Assembly (NCBI GenBank): GCA_015059735.1 | Contig: SUZX01000001.1 | Location: 218,734-282,733, forward strand | Direction of reading: 5' to 3' | DNA from: Rikenellaceae bacterium | Lineage (GTDB): Bacteria; Bacteroidota; Bacteroidia; Bacteroidales; Rikenellaceae | Length of the DNA: 64,000 bases | Shown here: positions 1 to 10,586 of the stretch, in pieces | How positions within the stretch are numbered: the first letter of the stretch is position 1 | How the letters are laid out: each line of letters opens with the position of its first letter | Translations under genes and position numbers: made by a program | Notes under the pieces: generated by a model | Databases searched by the model: none | What the model saw: only the letters and a program-made list of their open reading frames with translations | What the model was told of the DNA's origin: nothing

Positions 1-50
1 GTGACCGTCGAAGCATTTGCCGAGATAGTCTTGTAGCTTAATGAATCCAC
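1..50 (-). CDS. rplM: 50S ribosomal protein L13 (uL13), N-terminal fragment running off the left edge, GTG start at 48-50
   Basis: Reverse complement of 1-50 reads GTG GAT TCA TTA AGC TAC AAG ACT ATC TCG GCA AAT GCT TCG ACG GTC = (M)DSLSYKTISANASTV, matching the Bacteroidetes L13 N-terminus as recalled (MDTLSYKTxSANxxTVTKEW). Confidence 0.75.
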   Translation of the reverse strand, partial: MDSLSYKTISANASTV

Positions 51-114
51 AGTGTTTTACGTTTAATTTAACTTGTTGTAATCCTTTTCCCGCTTTTACG
101 GGTGCGCAAAGGTA
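51..114 (-). promoter_or_regulatory. rplM promoter (TACCTTTG, complement of 107-114) and structured 5' leader, candidate L13 leader RNA
   Basis: Minus-strand TACCTTTG fits the Bacteroidetes -7 consensus TAnnTTTG; CCCG-N6-CGGG hairpin at 89-102 directly follows; it lies just upstream of the rplM GTG. Confidence 0.5.
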
Positions 115-231
115 CAAAATATTTTTGTTTCCACAAAAACATTCGAAAAAGTTTCTTTGTATTGGCAGAAAAACTGTTATGTAATCAACCACAGAGAATA
201 AATTCAAGAGTTTTTTACCCGAAATAGAATA

Positions 232-2337
232 CTATTTTTTACCCCACTTCGGAATAATCCCAATGAAGATCTCAAAGTTGATACCGGGCATCGGGCGTGA
301 TAAGACTGAAAGATACTCTTCGTCAAACAGGTTGTTGATCGACCCTTTGAGTGACAGATCGGCCCAACGAAACGAAAAGCCCTTCTCCAATGTGAGGTTA
401 TTCATGAAATATGAGGGAAGTTGACCAGCGAGCGAAATATCGTTACTCGACATAGTATAACGTTCGCTATAATAACAAAATTGCCAAAGCATTCCCCAAC
501 TCCGGTAATTCAAGCGACCGGTGGTTGTAGCAGAGTATTCAGGCTCATAAGGGAGCTGTTTCCCGACCGATCGATCGGCCGGACTCATCGGCTCGCCTTT
601 GTTGATAGACGGCGACCACGAAAAAGTACCATTCATTTCAAAACGCCAATCTTTGGACAGCGCAACTTCCAGATTAGCTTGAGCCTCCACACCGTAAGCA
701 TGAACTTTTTTGACATTCACAGGCGAGAAAAATCCTTTGGTGGTAGGCAACCATAAAATCCAATCGTCGATATGTTGATCATACCACGACACCGATCCTG
801 AAAGGGCATAACTTTTCGGAGTTCCAATCGAAAATGACAAACCAGCCTCATACTGAAACCCACTTTCGTTTTTCAGGTCGGGATTACCCCCCGGAAGGAA
901 ATAGAGGTCATTGAGTGTTGGAAAACGGTAGTTACGCGAAATCGAGGCTTTTGCGACAATGTTACCTCGTTTGGAGAGTACATAGTCGGTAAAGAATGCC
1001 GGCACGGTGACCCAACGATTGCCATACATCTGTTCGCGAACAACCAACGAAAGTCCCATTCGATCGGTCGGTCGCCATTTAGCAGACAAAACGCCATCAA
1101 GCTCAACACGTCCCTGATCGTATCCGACAACTCCCCGGTTACCCTCTTGCAGGATGATATTTTTATCTATACTCTCCACAAAATGCTGATGTAAAGCCAC
1201 GTCAACATTGAAAAACCAATGATCACCAACAACATATTCACCCGAAATATCGCCAAAGAGCGTATTGACCCGACTACGCGAGCGAGTCATCGAAGTCATG
1301 ATGCCGTTACCCGGGTCACGTTCGTAATCGTAGGCCATCCACGTATGAATATATCCTGCTTTGGCCGACATTTTCCACGTTTTGCGCAGATGATCCCAAG
1401 ATAGAACACCTCGAAACGTCTCCTCACGTTGGCGATTATCAAATTTTCTATTATCGGCATAGTCAGTTGTCAGCAGAGCCAATTCGCGATTAGAGCGAAT
1501 ATACCAAGCATTGAGGCCCAAACGATCGCCTCGTCCTGTATTATAATAAACCTCTTGCAAGAGATGCAAATCTGCAAAAGCCCCACTTTTATTGCGTTCG
1601 ACAGGATAATAAGAACCTATGATCGTATGATTGTCGTCGTAGATAAGTTCTTTTTTATCGCGGTTGCGGTATTTGTAATCGTTATCCGATGATTGATAAA
1701 CGGCACGTGTCGATATTTGCCAATGATCATTGCCCCAAGTCAAACGCAAAAACTCATCGAAGGTCTTAAACATACCGATACCTTGCACATATTGCACTCC
1801 CCAACCATCGGCTTGCACCGGACGAGTGGCAAGGCGAACAGCCCCACCCAATCCACCTCCGGTTTCACCAACCGAGGAGGTACCATGTAGCAATGAAGCG
1901 TCATCGATAAAATAGGCCGGAATCATCGAAAAGTCGGTCATGCCAAGCATCGGATTATTAATTCGCATGCCATTCCATAAAACTTGGGTATGCGAAGGTC
2001 CTGTACCACGAAAAGAGACTGTTGAAAGAGTGGCTCGACCATATTGTTTGACAAAAATCGAGGAGTTATAGGTCAAAACATCTGCAACGGAAAAGGCTAA
2101 ATTATCACGTAAGACGGTCGAATCGAGTTTCGTTTGTTGCATACCGATCTCTTTCATCGGCTGACGTCCCCATATCGGAATCTCGCGAATCGCAATATTC
2201 CGATCGGGTTGCCCTCCCGAATGAGAGATCAGCAGATCCTGACGGGAAAGTGGAGTCTTTGAGGAATTTTGAGCCTCGACACTCAAAACAATCGACAACA
2301 GACCGAAGAACAAAAAGAGGTTTTTCATAGACTTCAT
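232..2337 (-). CDS. btuB: TonB-dependent outer membrane receptor, BtuB-type (vitamin B12)
   Basis: Plug-like region (VLTYNSSIFVKQYGRATLSTVSFRGTGPSHTQVLWNGMRINNPMLG) plus beta-barrel; last gene of an operon behind a cobalamin riboswitch. Start chosen inside the longer ORF (signal peptide MKSMKNLFLFFGLL). Confidence 0.85.
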   Translation of the reverse strand: MKSMKNLFLFFGLLSIVLSVEAQNSSKTPLSRQDLLISHSGGQPDRNIAIREIPIWGRQPMKEIGMQQTKLDSTVLRDNLAFSVADVLTYNSSIFVKQYGRATLSTVSFRGTGPSHTQVLWNGMRINNPMLGMTDFSMIPAYFIDDASLLHGTSSVGETGGGLGGAVRLATRPVQADGWGVQYVQGIGMFKTFDEFLRLTWGNDHWQISTRAVYQSSDNDYKYRNRDKKELIYDDNHTIIGSYYPVERNKSGAFADLHLLQEVYYNTGRGDRLGLNAWYIRSNRELALLTTDYADNRKFDNRQREETFRGVLSWDHLRKTWKMSAKAGYIHTWMAYDYERDPGNGIMTSMTRSRSRVNTLFGDISGEYVVGDHWFFNVDVALHQHFVESIDKNIILQEGNRGVVGYDQGRVELDGVLSAKWRPTDRMGLSLVVREQMYGNRWVTVPAFFTDYVLSKRGNIVAKASISRNYRFPTLNDLYFLPGGNPDLKNESGFQYEAGLSFSIGTPKSYALSGSVSWYDQHIDDWILWLPTTKGFFSPVNVKKVHAYGVEAQANLEVALSKDWRFEMNGTFSWSPSINKGEPMSPADRSVGKQLPYEPEYSATTTGRLNYRSWGMLWQFCYYSERYTMSSNDISLAGQLPSYFMNNLTLEKGFSFRWADLSLKGSINNLFDEEYLSVLSRPMPGINFEIFIGIIPKWGKK

Positions 2338-2338
2338 T

Positions 2339-3409
2339 TTATTTCCAGCAAAATGCTCCCGGGATAACTCCCACATAAAAATCATCGATCAACTCTCCCG
2401 TTTGCGAGTAGCGATACACCCGACCTTGTTGCTGATAATCAATAGCGTCAGCAACATATACATCGCCGTTATGCGGATTGATCGTCAACCCATAATAAAG
2501 TGTATTGGAATAGGGCAAGAAAGGGGTATTGGGGAGCTGTTCTGATTCGACATCCATGCACCACACATCGTCGTTGATCCAATAGAGTTTATCCCCCGTA
2601 CCATTGAGTTGCACCTCCGAAGGTTTATCTCCAAGATTTAATTTGAATTGTCGTTCGACAGCAAACCTCTCGGCATCAATTCGATAAAGCGAAGGTGCCT
2701 CATATCCATAGGGCGAACCGTTATATCCGCCATCGGTAAGTGTCCAAAGTTTGTTGTTTTTATCCAAGACAAGCGACGTTGGTTGGATTCCGACTACCAA
2801 TTCATCGACAATCGTATCGGTCTCGGTATCAATTTTCAAGATACGATTTTGATATGACCAACAATTTACATAGACATATTTACCATATTGCACCATCTGC
2901 TCCGTAGAACCTGCCTCCATAGACATATTCGGGCACTGAATATGGCCAATGATTTCGAAACGTTTGGGATTGACTATAAAGATACGATTGTCCCAGATTT
3001 GTGTGACATAAGCTTTTTCATCGGAAATGAAATGGATATAACGCGGCGAGGTAAGATCGACGATACGGCCTTTCTCCTTAAAAGTAGTGATATCAATGGC
3101 GAAAATCACATGCGAATTATTCACAACGATCCACCCTACTCCATCACGAATAACCATAGACTGAGCCACATCGCCCAATTTCATCGCATTAGCCCGATAG
3201 AAGATCTCGTTTTCAATGGTTCGAGCGTTCGGATCATAATACGACAAAGTAGCATTCCCATATTGGAAGTTACCTTCATTGGTGATAAACAAACCCTCAG
3301 CCGTTGCCGGAAAAGAGAACGATTCCTCTCGGCCGTACTCCCACTTCATGCAACCGGAAAACAGCGTACACAACAAAACAAGCCAATAATATGCAATCAA
3401 TCGTTTCAT
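2339..3409 (-). CDS. YncE/DUF5074-like beta-propeller surface lipoprotein, BtuG-like cobamide-binding candidate
   Basis: Lipobox LLCTLFSGC; repeated blade-like segments (GLFITNEGNFQYGNATLSYYD, IQPTSLVLDKNNKLWTLTDGG, GLTINPHNGDVYVADA); directly adjacent to btuB. Confidence 0.75.
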   Translation of the reverse strand: MKRLIAYYWLVLLCTLFSGCMKWEYGREESFSFPATAEGLFITNEGNFQYGNATLSYYDPNARTIENEIFYRANAMKLGDVAQSMVIRDGVGWIVVNNSHVIFAIDITTFKEKGRIVDLTSPRYIHFISDEKAYVTQIWDNRIFIVNPKRFEIIGHIQCPNMSMEAGSTEQMVQYGKYVYVNCWSYQNRILKIDTETDTIVDELVVGIQPTSLVLDKNNKLWTLTDGGYNGSPYGYEAPSLYRIDAERFAVERQFKLNLGDKPSEVQLNGTGDKLYWINDDVWCMDVESEQLPNTPFLPYSNTLYYGLTINPHNGDVYVADAIDYQQQGRVYRYSQTGELIDDFYVGVIPGAFCWK

Positions 3410-4360
3410 TTATTTTTTCTGTTTCATCCTATAATCATAAAAACCGCACACCTCGGTAGAGTTTTCTCCCAACCAACCGCTTTTTGCATTCAGCGCGGTC
3501 TGCACTTTCACAAAATCAATATATTTCAAAGTCACCGAAGTACCTTCGTAATCAATGGCATTGGAAATATCGAACAGATTGAGATTACCTTCTGCCACAC
3601 GATCAACCGAACTATAATTATCAGCATAGCCCCACTCATAGGCAGGTTGCACCCAATAGCTGCCATTCCCCGATTGGTCGTAGTTGCGAGGCTGCAAACG
3701 AGTACCGCGGAGCGTATAACTATCAGCCGCAATCCATGTGGGATAATAGTAATCCTGCGAATGATATTCCGGGAGGTAGTCTATCTCACCGCTACCACCC
3801 AGATTATCACTCCATCGTACCGGCATACCCGTAGCGGCAGGTCGGTAATAAGTGACCGCATAGTCACGAATCGTATGCTCGGCATCCGACTCACTTCCAC
3901 GCAACTCGTACCAAGTATCATCGGGCTGTCCGTTGCCGTTTTTATCTTGCATAACCCACACTATTCCGGGCTCTGACGATCCGTCAAACGAATTGCCAGC
4001 CACTGCCAAGTCATATCCGGAGTGATTGTCGATGCTATGATCAAAACCCACCACGATATAACCACCAAAACCTCCCAATGAGACAAAACTACCCGCATCT
4101 AACCGTTGGGCAGCATAAGAAACGGCGTCTGCCGGAGTCTGTTCGTTACCCGTAAATCCCCCAGTGCGGGTATCGCCAATAAATTGACCAGCCGCCGGTG
4201 TATAGTCGAAAACGACAGAGGCCTTTGCCGAAGAGGATGATGTTTCGGCTCGATAGTTTTCATCGAGAGAGACAGTAATCACATCGTCCGTATTGCAGGA
4301 CGATGTGATCACCATGGATAACAGAAGGATGAATACAATATGTTTCATCTTACCGAACAT
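3410..4360 (-). CDS. Exported cell-surface lipoprotein in the B12 operon
   Basis: Lipoprotein signal (MKHIVFILLLSMVITSSC); GYDLAVAGNSFDGSSEPGIVWVMQDKNGNGQPDDTWYEL motif; abuts its neighbours. Confidence 0.6.
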   Translation of the reverse strand: MFGKMKHIVFILLLSMVITSSCNTDDVITVSLDENYRAETSSSSAKASVVFDYTPAAGQFIGDTRTGGFTGNEQTPADAVSYAAQRLDAGSFVSLGGFGGYIVVGFDHSIDNHSGYDLAVAGNSFDGSSEPGIVWVMQDKNGNGQPDDTWYELRGSESDAEHTIRDYAVTYYRPAATGMPVRWSDNLGGSGEIDYLPEYHSQDYYYPTWIAADSYTLRGTRLQPRNYDQSGNGSYWVQPAYEWGYADNYSSVDRVAEGNLNLFDISNAIDYEGTSVTLKYIDFVKVQTALNAKSGWLGENSTEVCGFYDYRMKQKK

Positions 4361-5190
4361 TACTCTTTATCAAATTGTACGGCCACATCGTCATAGGCAA
4401 AATAGCCGGCGACGCCCAAACCATATTGCGTATAAAGGTCTTCGCTTGCCAATAAATTAAACTCAACCCGAACCACTTTACCCAACGAGGTTAGATCCCA
4501 CTTGGTCCACTCGGCAACACCTTTTCTTCCTTCGTTCCAAAGGAAAAACTCAGCTGTACCACACTGCTGTCCGTCGGCATCGTAACCGTATGCCACGATT
4601 TTATACCAACTTTGCTCGGAGGCACCCGTGGGAACCTGCCATCCATCGCCATTAGTCAGCAGATTATAGACATAGGTGGTGTTGGTCACCCACATATGGT
4701 CGATCACACGAGCCACGCCATCGGCAAAATGGAAATAGACCAACTCGTTCATCATACCCATTCCTGAATCATCAAGATAGCCGAAATGAACGCAGAAATT
4801 CTGTGATCCATTAGCACCTCCGGCCACATTATAAGCTTGCAGGTCGTGCATATAATCTCCTTGTGAGAGATCGCTGCCCACATACTTCGACAAAGCATGC
4901 CCGCCATACCCGGGGAAAAGCGCCGTGGTAGAGGGAGTATATGCCAACTCGGTATTCCCCGCATCATGCCACGAATACTTCCCGTTGCCATTGCCGTACT
5001 CACCCTCGGTGATCAAGCTCGACCAATAGTTACTTCCCTCTGTGCCTTTGTAATCGGCATCCTCAAAGGTCAGCACGCGCAGTTCATAGCTTTCGCCACC
5101 ACCGTCGCCCGAATTGTTGTCGTCATTCTCGCAACTTGCGAACGTCAAAGCAGCAACAAAGAGTGCCGCCATCATAAAAAATCTCTTCAT
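4360..5190 (-). CDS. DUF4465-like exported lipoprotein, first gene behind the riboswitch
   Basis: Signal peptide/lipobox MKRFFMMAALFVAALTFASC; FCVHFGYLDDSGMGMMNELVYFHFADGVARVIDHMWVTNTTYVYN and AYDDVAVQF resemble DUF4465 proteins. Confidence 0.65.
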   Translation of the reverse strand: MKRFFMMAALFVAALTFASCENDDNNSGDGGGESYELRVLTFEDADYKGTEGSNYWSSLITEGEYGNGNGKYSWHDAGNTELAYTPSTTALFPGYGGHALSKYVGSDLSQGDYMHDLQAYNVAGGANGSQNFCVHFGYLDDSGMGMMNELVYFHFADGVARVIDHMWVTNTTYVYNLLTNGDGWQVPTGASEQSWYKIVAYGYDADGQQCGTAEFFLWNEGRKGVAEWTKWDLTSLGKVVRVEFNLLASEDLYTQYGLGVAGYFAYDDVAVQFDKE

Positions 5191-5402
5191 AACGCATTAA
5201 TTATTTTAAGTTAATAAAAAGGTGCGCCACAAAGCAGAACACAAAAATTAACTCAAAACAATCAATCGTTAAAATTCGACCTTCGGAGCACACCGTGTTC
5301 CTGAAAGCATGCTTCGCCTCTCTCTACGGGGCAAAACTGAAATTTAAGGATAAAAATTAGTTTTGATTCGTCCCGTAGTCCTGCAGGCCTAAAATCCAAA
5401 AC

Positions 5403-5600
5403 ACAAAAGGCAGGTTTTCTGACTTATCCCCTATTACCGAGCCTTCCCAGATTATAAATCCAGTGGCGAAGAGTACGATAACAGCCAATTTCCAAAATGG
5501 AATGGGACTTACAGCAACAGGCATTGTTCCGGATTTACACCGGATTCCCTTTTAACCTTTTGCGATGCAACGATCACGCAAGGCTCCTTATGCGAGGGCA
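5403..5600 (-). ncRNA. Cobalamin riboswitch
   Basis: Reverse complement contains GGGAATCCGGTGTAAATCCGGAACAATGCCTGTTGCTGTAAGTCCC...GCCACTGG...CTGGGAAGG...GTCAGAAAACCTGCC, the conserved B12 riboswitch core, upstream of an outward-reading B12-type operon. Confidence 0.93.
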
Positions 5601-5776
5601 AAGATAGTGATTTTTTCATTCACACAAAAAATTTCGGAATAATTTTACCATTTTCAGTTCTCGTCGCACAACATTCGGGTGCCGACAATCGGGCTACCGC
5701 ACGACAAAAATGCCCCAAATTGGGACTCTTTTTATTTTTATTTAATTTTTCGTTGGATTATTCAAAATGAATTGAC

Positions 5777-5784
5777 TATCTTTG
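5777..5784 (+). promoter_or_regulatory. Bacteroidetes -7 element (TATCTTTG) upstream of the methylmalonyl operon
   Basis: Matches TAnnTTTG, about 90 bp upstream of the 5874 ATG. Confidence 0.55.
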
Positions 5785-5873
5785 TTCGCTGAATTTGACA
5801 ACCCAATTTTTAGGGTATAAAACAGAACTAAAAACTTCTAAATATCAAACTAACTTAAATTTTCCTCTTTATC

Positions 5874-6284
5874 ATGAAAGTATCACACATTGAGCATCTC
5901 GGCATTGCAGTAAAGAGCCTTGACGAGGCAATTCCTTATTGGGAGAATGTATTGGGTCTGAAATGTTATGCCATCGAAGAGGTGGCCGACCAAAAAGTGA
6001 AGACGGCGTTCTTCCAGTTGGGTCAAACCAAAATCGAACTTTTGGAACCCACTTCGGAAGATTCTACCATCGCCAAGTACATCGAGAACAAAGGCGTAGG
6101 TATCCACCACATGGCTTTGGCTTGCGAGAATATCGAGGAGCAACTCGCCGATGCCGAGGCACAAGGCATTCGTTTGATCGACAAAACTCCGCGCAAAGGC
6201 GCAGAGGGTCTGACCATTGCATTCCTGCACCCGAAATCAACGCAGGGCATCCTGACCGAGTTGTGCGAGAACAAAAACAAGTAA
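5874..6284 (+). CDS. mce: Methylmalonyl-CoA epimerase
   Basis: VOC-fold motifs [22 protein letters not shown] ... [18 protein letters not shown] ... [14 protein letters not shown]. Confidence 0.92.
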   Translation: MKVSHIEHLGIAVKSLDEAIPYWENVLGLKCYAIEEVADQKVKTAFFQLGQTKIELLEPTSEDSTIAKYIENKGVGIHHMALACENIEEQLADAEAQGIRLIDKTPRKGAEGLTIAFLHPKSTQGILTELCENKNK

Positions 6285-6309
6285 ACTAACTCACAATCAA
6301 CAATCAGCT

Positions 6310-7875
6310 ATGAGCGATATTCAAGCTAAAATTAACAAACTGATCGAAAACCGCGAAATTGCTCGCATGGGTGGAGGTCAGAAACGCATCGAAGCCCAAC
6401 ATGCTAAGGGCAAATTCACGGCGCGTGAACGTATCCAAATGCTTCTGGACGAAGGTAGTTTCGAGGAGTTCGACATGTTCGTAACTCACCGTTGCTACGA
6501 TTTCGGCATGGACAAGAGTCACACTTTCGGTGATGGCGTCGTAACCGGCTACGGTACGATCGGAGGCCGTTTGGTTTATGTATTTGCACAAGATTTCACC
6601 GTAACAGCTGGCTCGTTGTCGCTGTCGCTGGCAGATAAGATCTGCAAAGTGATGGATATGGCTATGCGCAACGGTGCTCCCTGTATCGGTCTGAATGACT
6701 CGGGTGGTGCTCGTATCCAAGAAGGCGTTAACGCTTTGGCAGGTTACGCCAACATTTTCCAGCGTAACGTGATGGCTTCGGGTGTCATTCCGCAGATCTC
6801 GGCGATCTTTGGTCCTTGCGCTGGTGGTGCAGTTTATTCTCCGGCTTTGACCGACTTCATCATCATGAAGAAGGAGACCTCGAACATGTTCCTCACAGGC
6901 CCGAAGGTTGTGAAGACCGTAACGGGCGAAGATGTTACGCAGGAGCAGTTGGGCGGTGCCGTAATGCACACAACCAAATCAGGTGTAGCTCAATTTGCCG
7001 TAGATACTGAGGAAGAAGGTATTACCTTGATTCAGAAGTTGCTCTCCTACATTCCGCAGAACAACATGGAGGATGTTCCGCAGGTTGTTTGCACCGATGC
7101 TCCGACCCGTTTGGAGGATTCGCTCAACGAGATCATCCCCGACAACGCCAACAAACCATACGACATGACTGAGGTAATCAAAGCCATCGTCGATAATGGT
7201 GAGTATTTGGAGTCGTCGGCCGGTTACGCCAAGAATATCATCACCTGCTTTGCCCGTTTCAACGGTCAGTCGGTGGGTATCATCGCCAACCAGCCCAAAT
7301 TCATGGCAGGTGTTCTCGACATCAACGCTTCGCGTAAAGCAGCTCGCTTTGTACGTTTCTGCGACGCCTTCAACATTCCGCTCGTTACCCTTGTCGATGT
7401 TCCGGGATTCTTGCCGGGTACGGCTCAGGAGTACGGTGGTGTGATCACTCATGGTGCCAAGTTGCTCTTCGCATATTGCGAGGCTACTGTTCCGAAGATT
7501 ACCGTTACGTTGCGTAAGGCATACGGAGGTGCTTACATCGTGATGTCTTCGAAACACATTCGCGGAGACGTCAACTACGCATGGCCTACTGCCGAGATCG
7601 CCGTAATGGGTGCCAGCGGTGCCGTCGAGGTACTTTATGGCAAAGAACTCAAAGACTTGGCAGAGAAACCCGAGGAGAAAGCAGCATTCGTAGCCGAGAA
7701 AGAGAAAGAGTACAACGACAAATTCTCGAATCCCTACAACGCTGCCCGCTACGGCTATATCGACGATGTTATCGAGCCGCGCAACACGCGTTTCCGCATC
7801 ATTCGTGCGTTGCAATCGTTGGCAACCAAGCGTGAGCAGAATCCGGCCAAGAAACACTCGAACATTCCTTTGTAA
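6310..7875 (+). CDS. mmdA: Methylmalonyl-CoA decarboxylase alpha / propionyl-CoA carboxylase beta-type carboxyltransferase
   Basis: [78 protein letters not shown]. Confidence 0.93.
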   Translation: MSDIQAKINKLIENREIARMGGGQKRIEAQHAKGKFTARERIQMLLDEGSFEEFDMFVTHRCYDFGMDKSHTFGDGVVTGYGTIGGRLVYVFAQDFTVTAGSLSLSLADKICKVMDMAMRNGAPCIGLNDSGGARIQEGVNALAGYANIFQRNVMASGVIPQISAIFGPCAGGAVYSPALTDFIIMKKETSNMFLTGPKVVKTVTGEDVTQEQLGGAVMHTTKSGVAQFAVDTEEEGITLIQKLLSYIPQNNMEDVPQVVCTDAPTRLEDSLNEIIPDNANKPYDMTEVIKAIVDNGEYLESSAGYAKNIITCFARFNGQSVGIIANQPKFMAGVLDINASRKAARFVRFCDAFNIPLVTLVDVPGFLPGTAQEYGGVITHGAKLLFAYCEATVPKITVTLRKAYGGAYIVMSSKHIRGDVNYAWPTAEIAVMGASGAVEVLYGKELKDLAEKPEEKAAFVAEKEKEYNDKFSNPYNAARYGYIDDVIEPRNTRFRIIRALQSLATKREQNPAKKHSNIPL

Positions 7876-7887
7876 TCCTGAAAGTCT

Positions 7888-8238
7888 ATGATGAACTTAT
7901 TAGCAGTTACAGGCTGGGGGACATCGGAGATGATGTGGTGCGCTTTAATCAGCGTTATACTGGTTTTTGGTGTACTTGTTCTGTTGGTCGGTGTGATGAA
8001 ACTCTTCGGTGTTATCTTCGCCGAAAAGCCCCAGCACAAGATGGCCCCTGTGGAATCGAAACCCATTTCGACAGGACAACTCCACGAAGAGGAGATTGCT
8101 GCCATCGCCACCGCCTTGAAGATCTACAAAAGTGCCCTGCACGACCGTGAGTCGGAGGTGCTGACAATTTTGAGCATCAAACGAGCCTATTCACCGTGGA
8201 ACTCGAAGATTCACGGTTTAACTAAGTTGCCCCGATAA
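7888..8238 (+). CDS. OadG-like decarboxylase gamma/delta subunit (small membrane anchor)
   Basis: Single N-terminal TM (VILVFGVLVLLVGVMKLFG), position in the operon and size. Confidence 0.75.
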   Translation: MMNLLAVTGWGTSEMMWCALISVILVFGVLVLLVGVMKLFGVIFAEKPQHKMAPVESKPISTGQLHEEEIAAIATALKIYKSALHDRESEVLTILSIKRAYSPWNSKIHGLTKLPR

Positions 8239-8256
8239 AAAATAAGAAACAAGGAT

Positions 8257-8718
8257 ATGAAAGATTACTCATTGAAAATCAACGGTCACACCTACAACGT
8301 ACAGATCGACGAAGTAAACGAAAACTCGACTCTGGCTCGTGTGAACGTAAACGGAACAAACTATGAGGTAGAGATCGAAGGTAGCAAAACTACACCTACG
8401 ATGAAACCCCAAGTGGCTGCTGCTCCCAAGACAGCCAACAGTGCACAGATTACTCCGCAGACGGCTGCTCCATCGGCTCCCGTACAGCGTCCGGCTGCCG
8501 CAGCTGCCGGTGCCATCAAGTGTCCGCTGCCGGGAACAGTTATGGCTATCAAGGTTGCTGTCGGAGACACAGTTTCTGCCGGTCAGACATTGCTTGTGCT
8601 TGAAGCTATGAAGATGGAGAACAACATCGACTCGGATCGTTCCGGTGTTGTAAAGCAGATCTGTGTACAACAAGGTGCCACAGTGATGGAAGGTGATAAC
8701 TTAATCGTGATCGAATAA
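8257..8718 (+). CDS. Biotin carboxyl carrier protein of the decarboxylase
   Basis: Biotinylation motif [12 protein letters not shown]; Ala/Pro linker. Confidence 0.93.
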   Translation: MKDYSLKINGHTYNVQIDEVNENSTLARVNVNGTNYEVEIEGSKTTPTMKPQVAAAPKTANSAQITPQTAAPSAPVQRPAAAAAGAIKCPLPGTVMAIKVAVGDTVSAGQTLLVLEAMKMENNIDSDRSGVVKQICVQQGATVMEGDNLIVIE

Positions 8719-8723
8719 GCCTT

Positions 8724-9941
8724 ATGAACTTCCTGCAATCAAACTTTGCGTTGGAGAGTTTGGAGAAATTCTTCGGATCAATGGGTTTCACGGCTTTCTT
8801 CTCGGAGATGGGCTGGGGTAACCTCGTGATGATCTGCATTGCTTTCTTCCTGCTCTACTTAGCTATCAAGAAAGAGTACGAACCAATGTTGATGATGACC
8901 ATCGCATTTGGCATGCTCTTGACCAACCTCCCGGGTGCGGGCCTTTTCCACGAAGAACTCTTCGCCGGAGGTCATGTACATTGGAATATCTTCGGATCGC
9001 ACGACGGATCGATTGTTCCCGGTCTGCTTGATTATCTCTATTTGGGTGTCAAATTGGGCATCTATCCCTGTTTGATCTTTGTGGGTGTAGGTGCCATGAC
9101 CGATTTCGGTCCGCTGATCGCCAACCCTAAGAGTTTCTTGTTGGGTGCTGCTGCACAGGTTGGTATCTTTGCTACGTTCTTGGCTGCTTATGCATTGGGC
9201 TTTACGCCGGAGGAAGCAGGTTCTATCGGTATCATCGGTGGTGCCGATGGCCCGACAGCTATCTTCTTGACTTCAAAATTAGCACCCCACTTGCTCGGCC
9301 CGATTGCTGTGGCAGCTTACTCCTACATGGCACTCGTTCCGGTGATTCAGCCGCCCATCATGCGTGCGCTGACCACCAAGAAGGAGCGTGAGATCAAGAT
9401 GAAGACCCTGCGCACCGTATCAAAAAAGGAGCGCATCATCTTCCCGATCGTCATTGCCACGATCATTTCGTTGCTGCTACCCGATGCCGCTCCGCTGATC
9501 GGTTGCTTGATGCTCGGTAACTTGATGAAGGAGTGTGGTGTAGTTGACCGTTTGTCGAAGACCGTACAGAATGAGTTGATGAACATCGTGGTGATCTTCT
9601 TGGGTCTTACGGTAGGTGCAACGGCTACTGCTAACACTTTCCTCAGCCCCGCAACATTGAAGATTCTGCTGATGGGTGTTACCGCATTCGCTGTTGCTAC
9701 GGCTTGCGGTATACTATTCGCCAAGTTGATGAATCTCTTCGCCAAAGAGGGCAACAAGATCAACCCGCTGATCGGTTCGGCCGGTGTATCGGCAGTGCCG
9801 ATGGCCGCCCGCGTATCGCAGATCGAGGGTCAGAAAGCCAATCCTTCGAACTTCCTGCTGATGCACGCTATGGGTCCCAATGTGGCCGGTGTGGTTGGCT
9901 CGGCAGTAGCCGCAGGTCTATTGCTTTCGTTCTTGGGATAG
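8724..9941 (+). CDS. Sodium-ion-translocating decarboxylase beta subunit
   Basis: Multi-TM OadB/MmdB family signatures [60 protein letters not shown]. Confidence 0.93.
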   Translation: MNFLQSNFALESLEKFFGSMGFTAFFSEMGWGNLVMICIAFFLLYLAIKKEYEPMLMMTIAFGMLLTNLPGAGLFHEELFAGGHVHWNIFGSHDGSIVPGLLDYLYLGVKLGIYPCLIFVGVGAMTDFGPLIANPKSFLLGAAAQVGIFATFLAAYALGFTPEEAGSIGIIGGADGPTAIFLTSKLAPHLLGPIAVAAYSYMALVPVIQPPIMRALTTKKEREIKMKTLRTVSKKERIIFPIVIATIISLLLPDAAPLIGCLMLGNLMKECGVVDRLSKTVQNELMNIVVIFLGLTVGATATANTFLSPATLKILLMGVTAFAVATACGILFAKLMNLFAKEGNKINPLIGSAGVSAVPMAARVSQIEGQKANPSNFLLMHAMGPNVAGVVGSAVAAGLLLSFLG

Positions 9942-9980
9942 CATTAAATTATCGTCGCAGTTCGACTGTGACCTATGAAA

Positions 9981-10017
9981 AAGAACGTTCGGTAGCCATA
10001 TCGAACGTTCTTTTTTA
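9981..10017 (+). terminator. Rho-independent terminator after the decarboxylase operon
   Basis: AAGAACGTTCG-N-CGAACGTTCTT stem followed by TTTTTT. Confidence 0.85.
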
Positions 10018-10117
10018 TTCTCACGAAATAAATTTGTCACAACATTTTCCGATCTCGATTCTATTCTCTATATTTGCTCAACAAATCGACCCATAAAGTA
10101 AATAAGAGTTCCCAAAT

Positions 10118-10579
10118 ATGCTACGATTGATTCTCGCACTGCTCCTGACGTTCGGCTTGATCGACTCCGGCATTGCCCAACACATCTTTTTGGGAGAACG
10201 ATTACCCAAGTTGAAGTCGTTGAAATGGCTCGGAGGTCATGAACCAGTAGCGACCCAACGTGCTCGTATTGAATTCGTTGACATACGAAATATTGCTTGT
10301 CGGGAGTCGATAGAACTTCTTCGCAAAGAGATTGCAACAACAGAATCCAACTCACAACTTGTAATCGTTGCCCACACTGATGAAACAGAGGCTACGCGTC
10401 TATTCGGGAAGTATTTGTCCCCCACATTCAGTGTGGCATTGGATCCACATGGAGATATTTTTTCGATTTACGATGTGAAGTTTGTGCCATTTGAAATAAT
10501 TACAGATAATCGGCAACGAGTGATATGGTTTGGAAATCCTCTAAAACCAAATCAACCGATGATTGAAGAAAACAGATAA
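10118..10579 (+). CDS. Exported thioredoxin-like-fold protein lacking CXXC
   Basis: Signal peptide MLRLILALLLTFGLIDSGIAQ; thioredoxin-like pattern (SQLVIVAHTDE...FSVALDPHGDIFSIYDVKFVPFEIITDNRQRVIW). Confidence 0.5.
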   Translation: MLRLILALLLTFGLIDSGIAQHIFLGERLPKLKSLKWLGGHEPVATQRARIEFVDIRNIACRESIELLRKEIATTESNSQLVIVAHTDETEATRLFGKYLSPTFSVALDPHGDIFSIYDVKFVPFEIITDNRQRVIWFGNPLKPNQPMIEENR

Positions 10580-10586
10580 CAGAGAT

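Noticed and set aside
2888-3976. 362-aa plus-strand ORF opposite the BtuG-like and lipoprotein genes
   Set aside because: Spans two well-supported minus-strand genes and their junction; composition (I/R/H-rich) is shadow-like.
6304-7857. Long minus-strand ORFs (221 and 292 aa) opposite mmdA
   Set aside because: Antisense shadows of a highly conserved, codon-biased gene; translations show no recognisable motifs.
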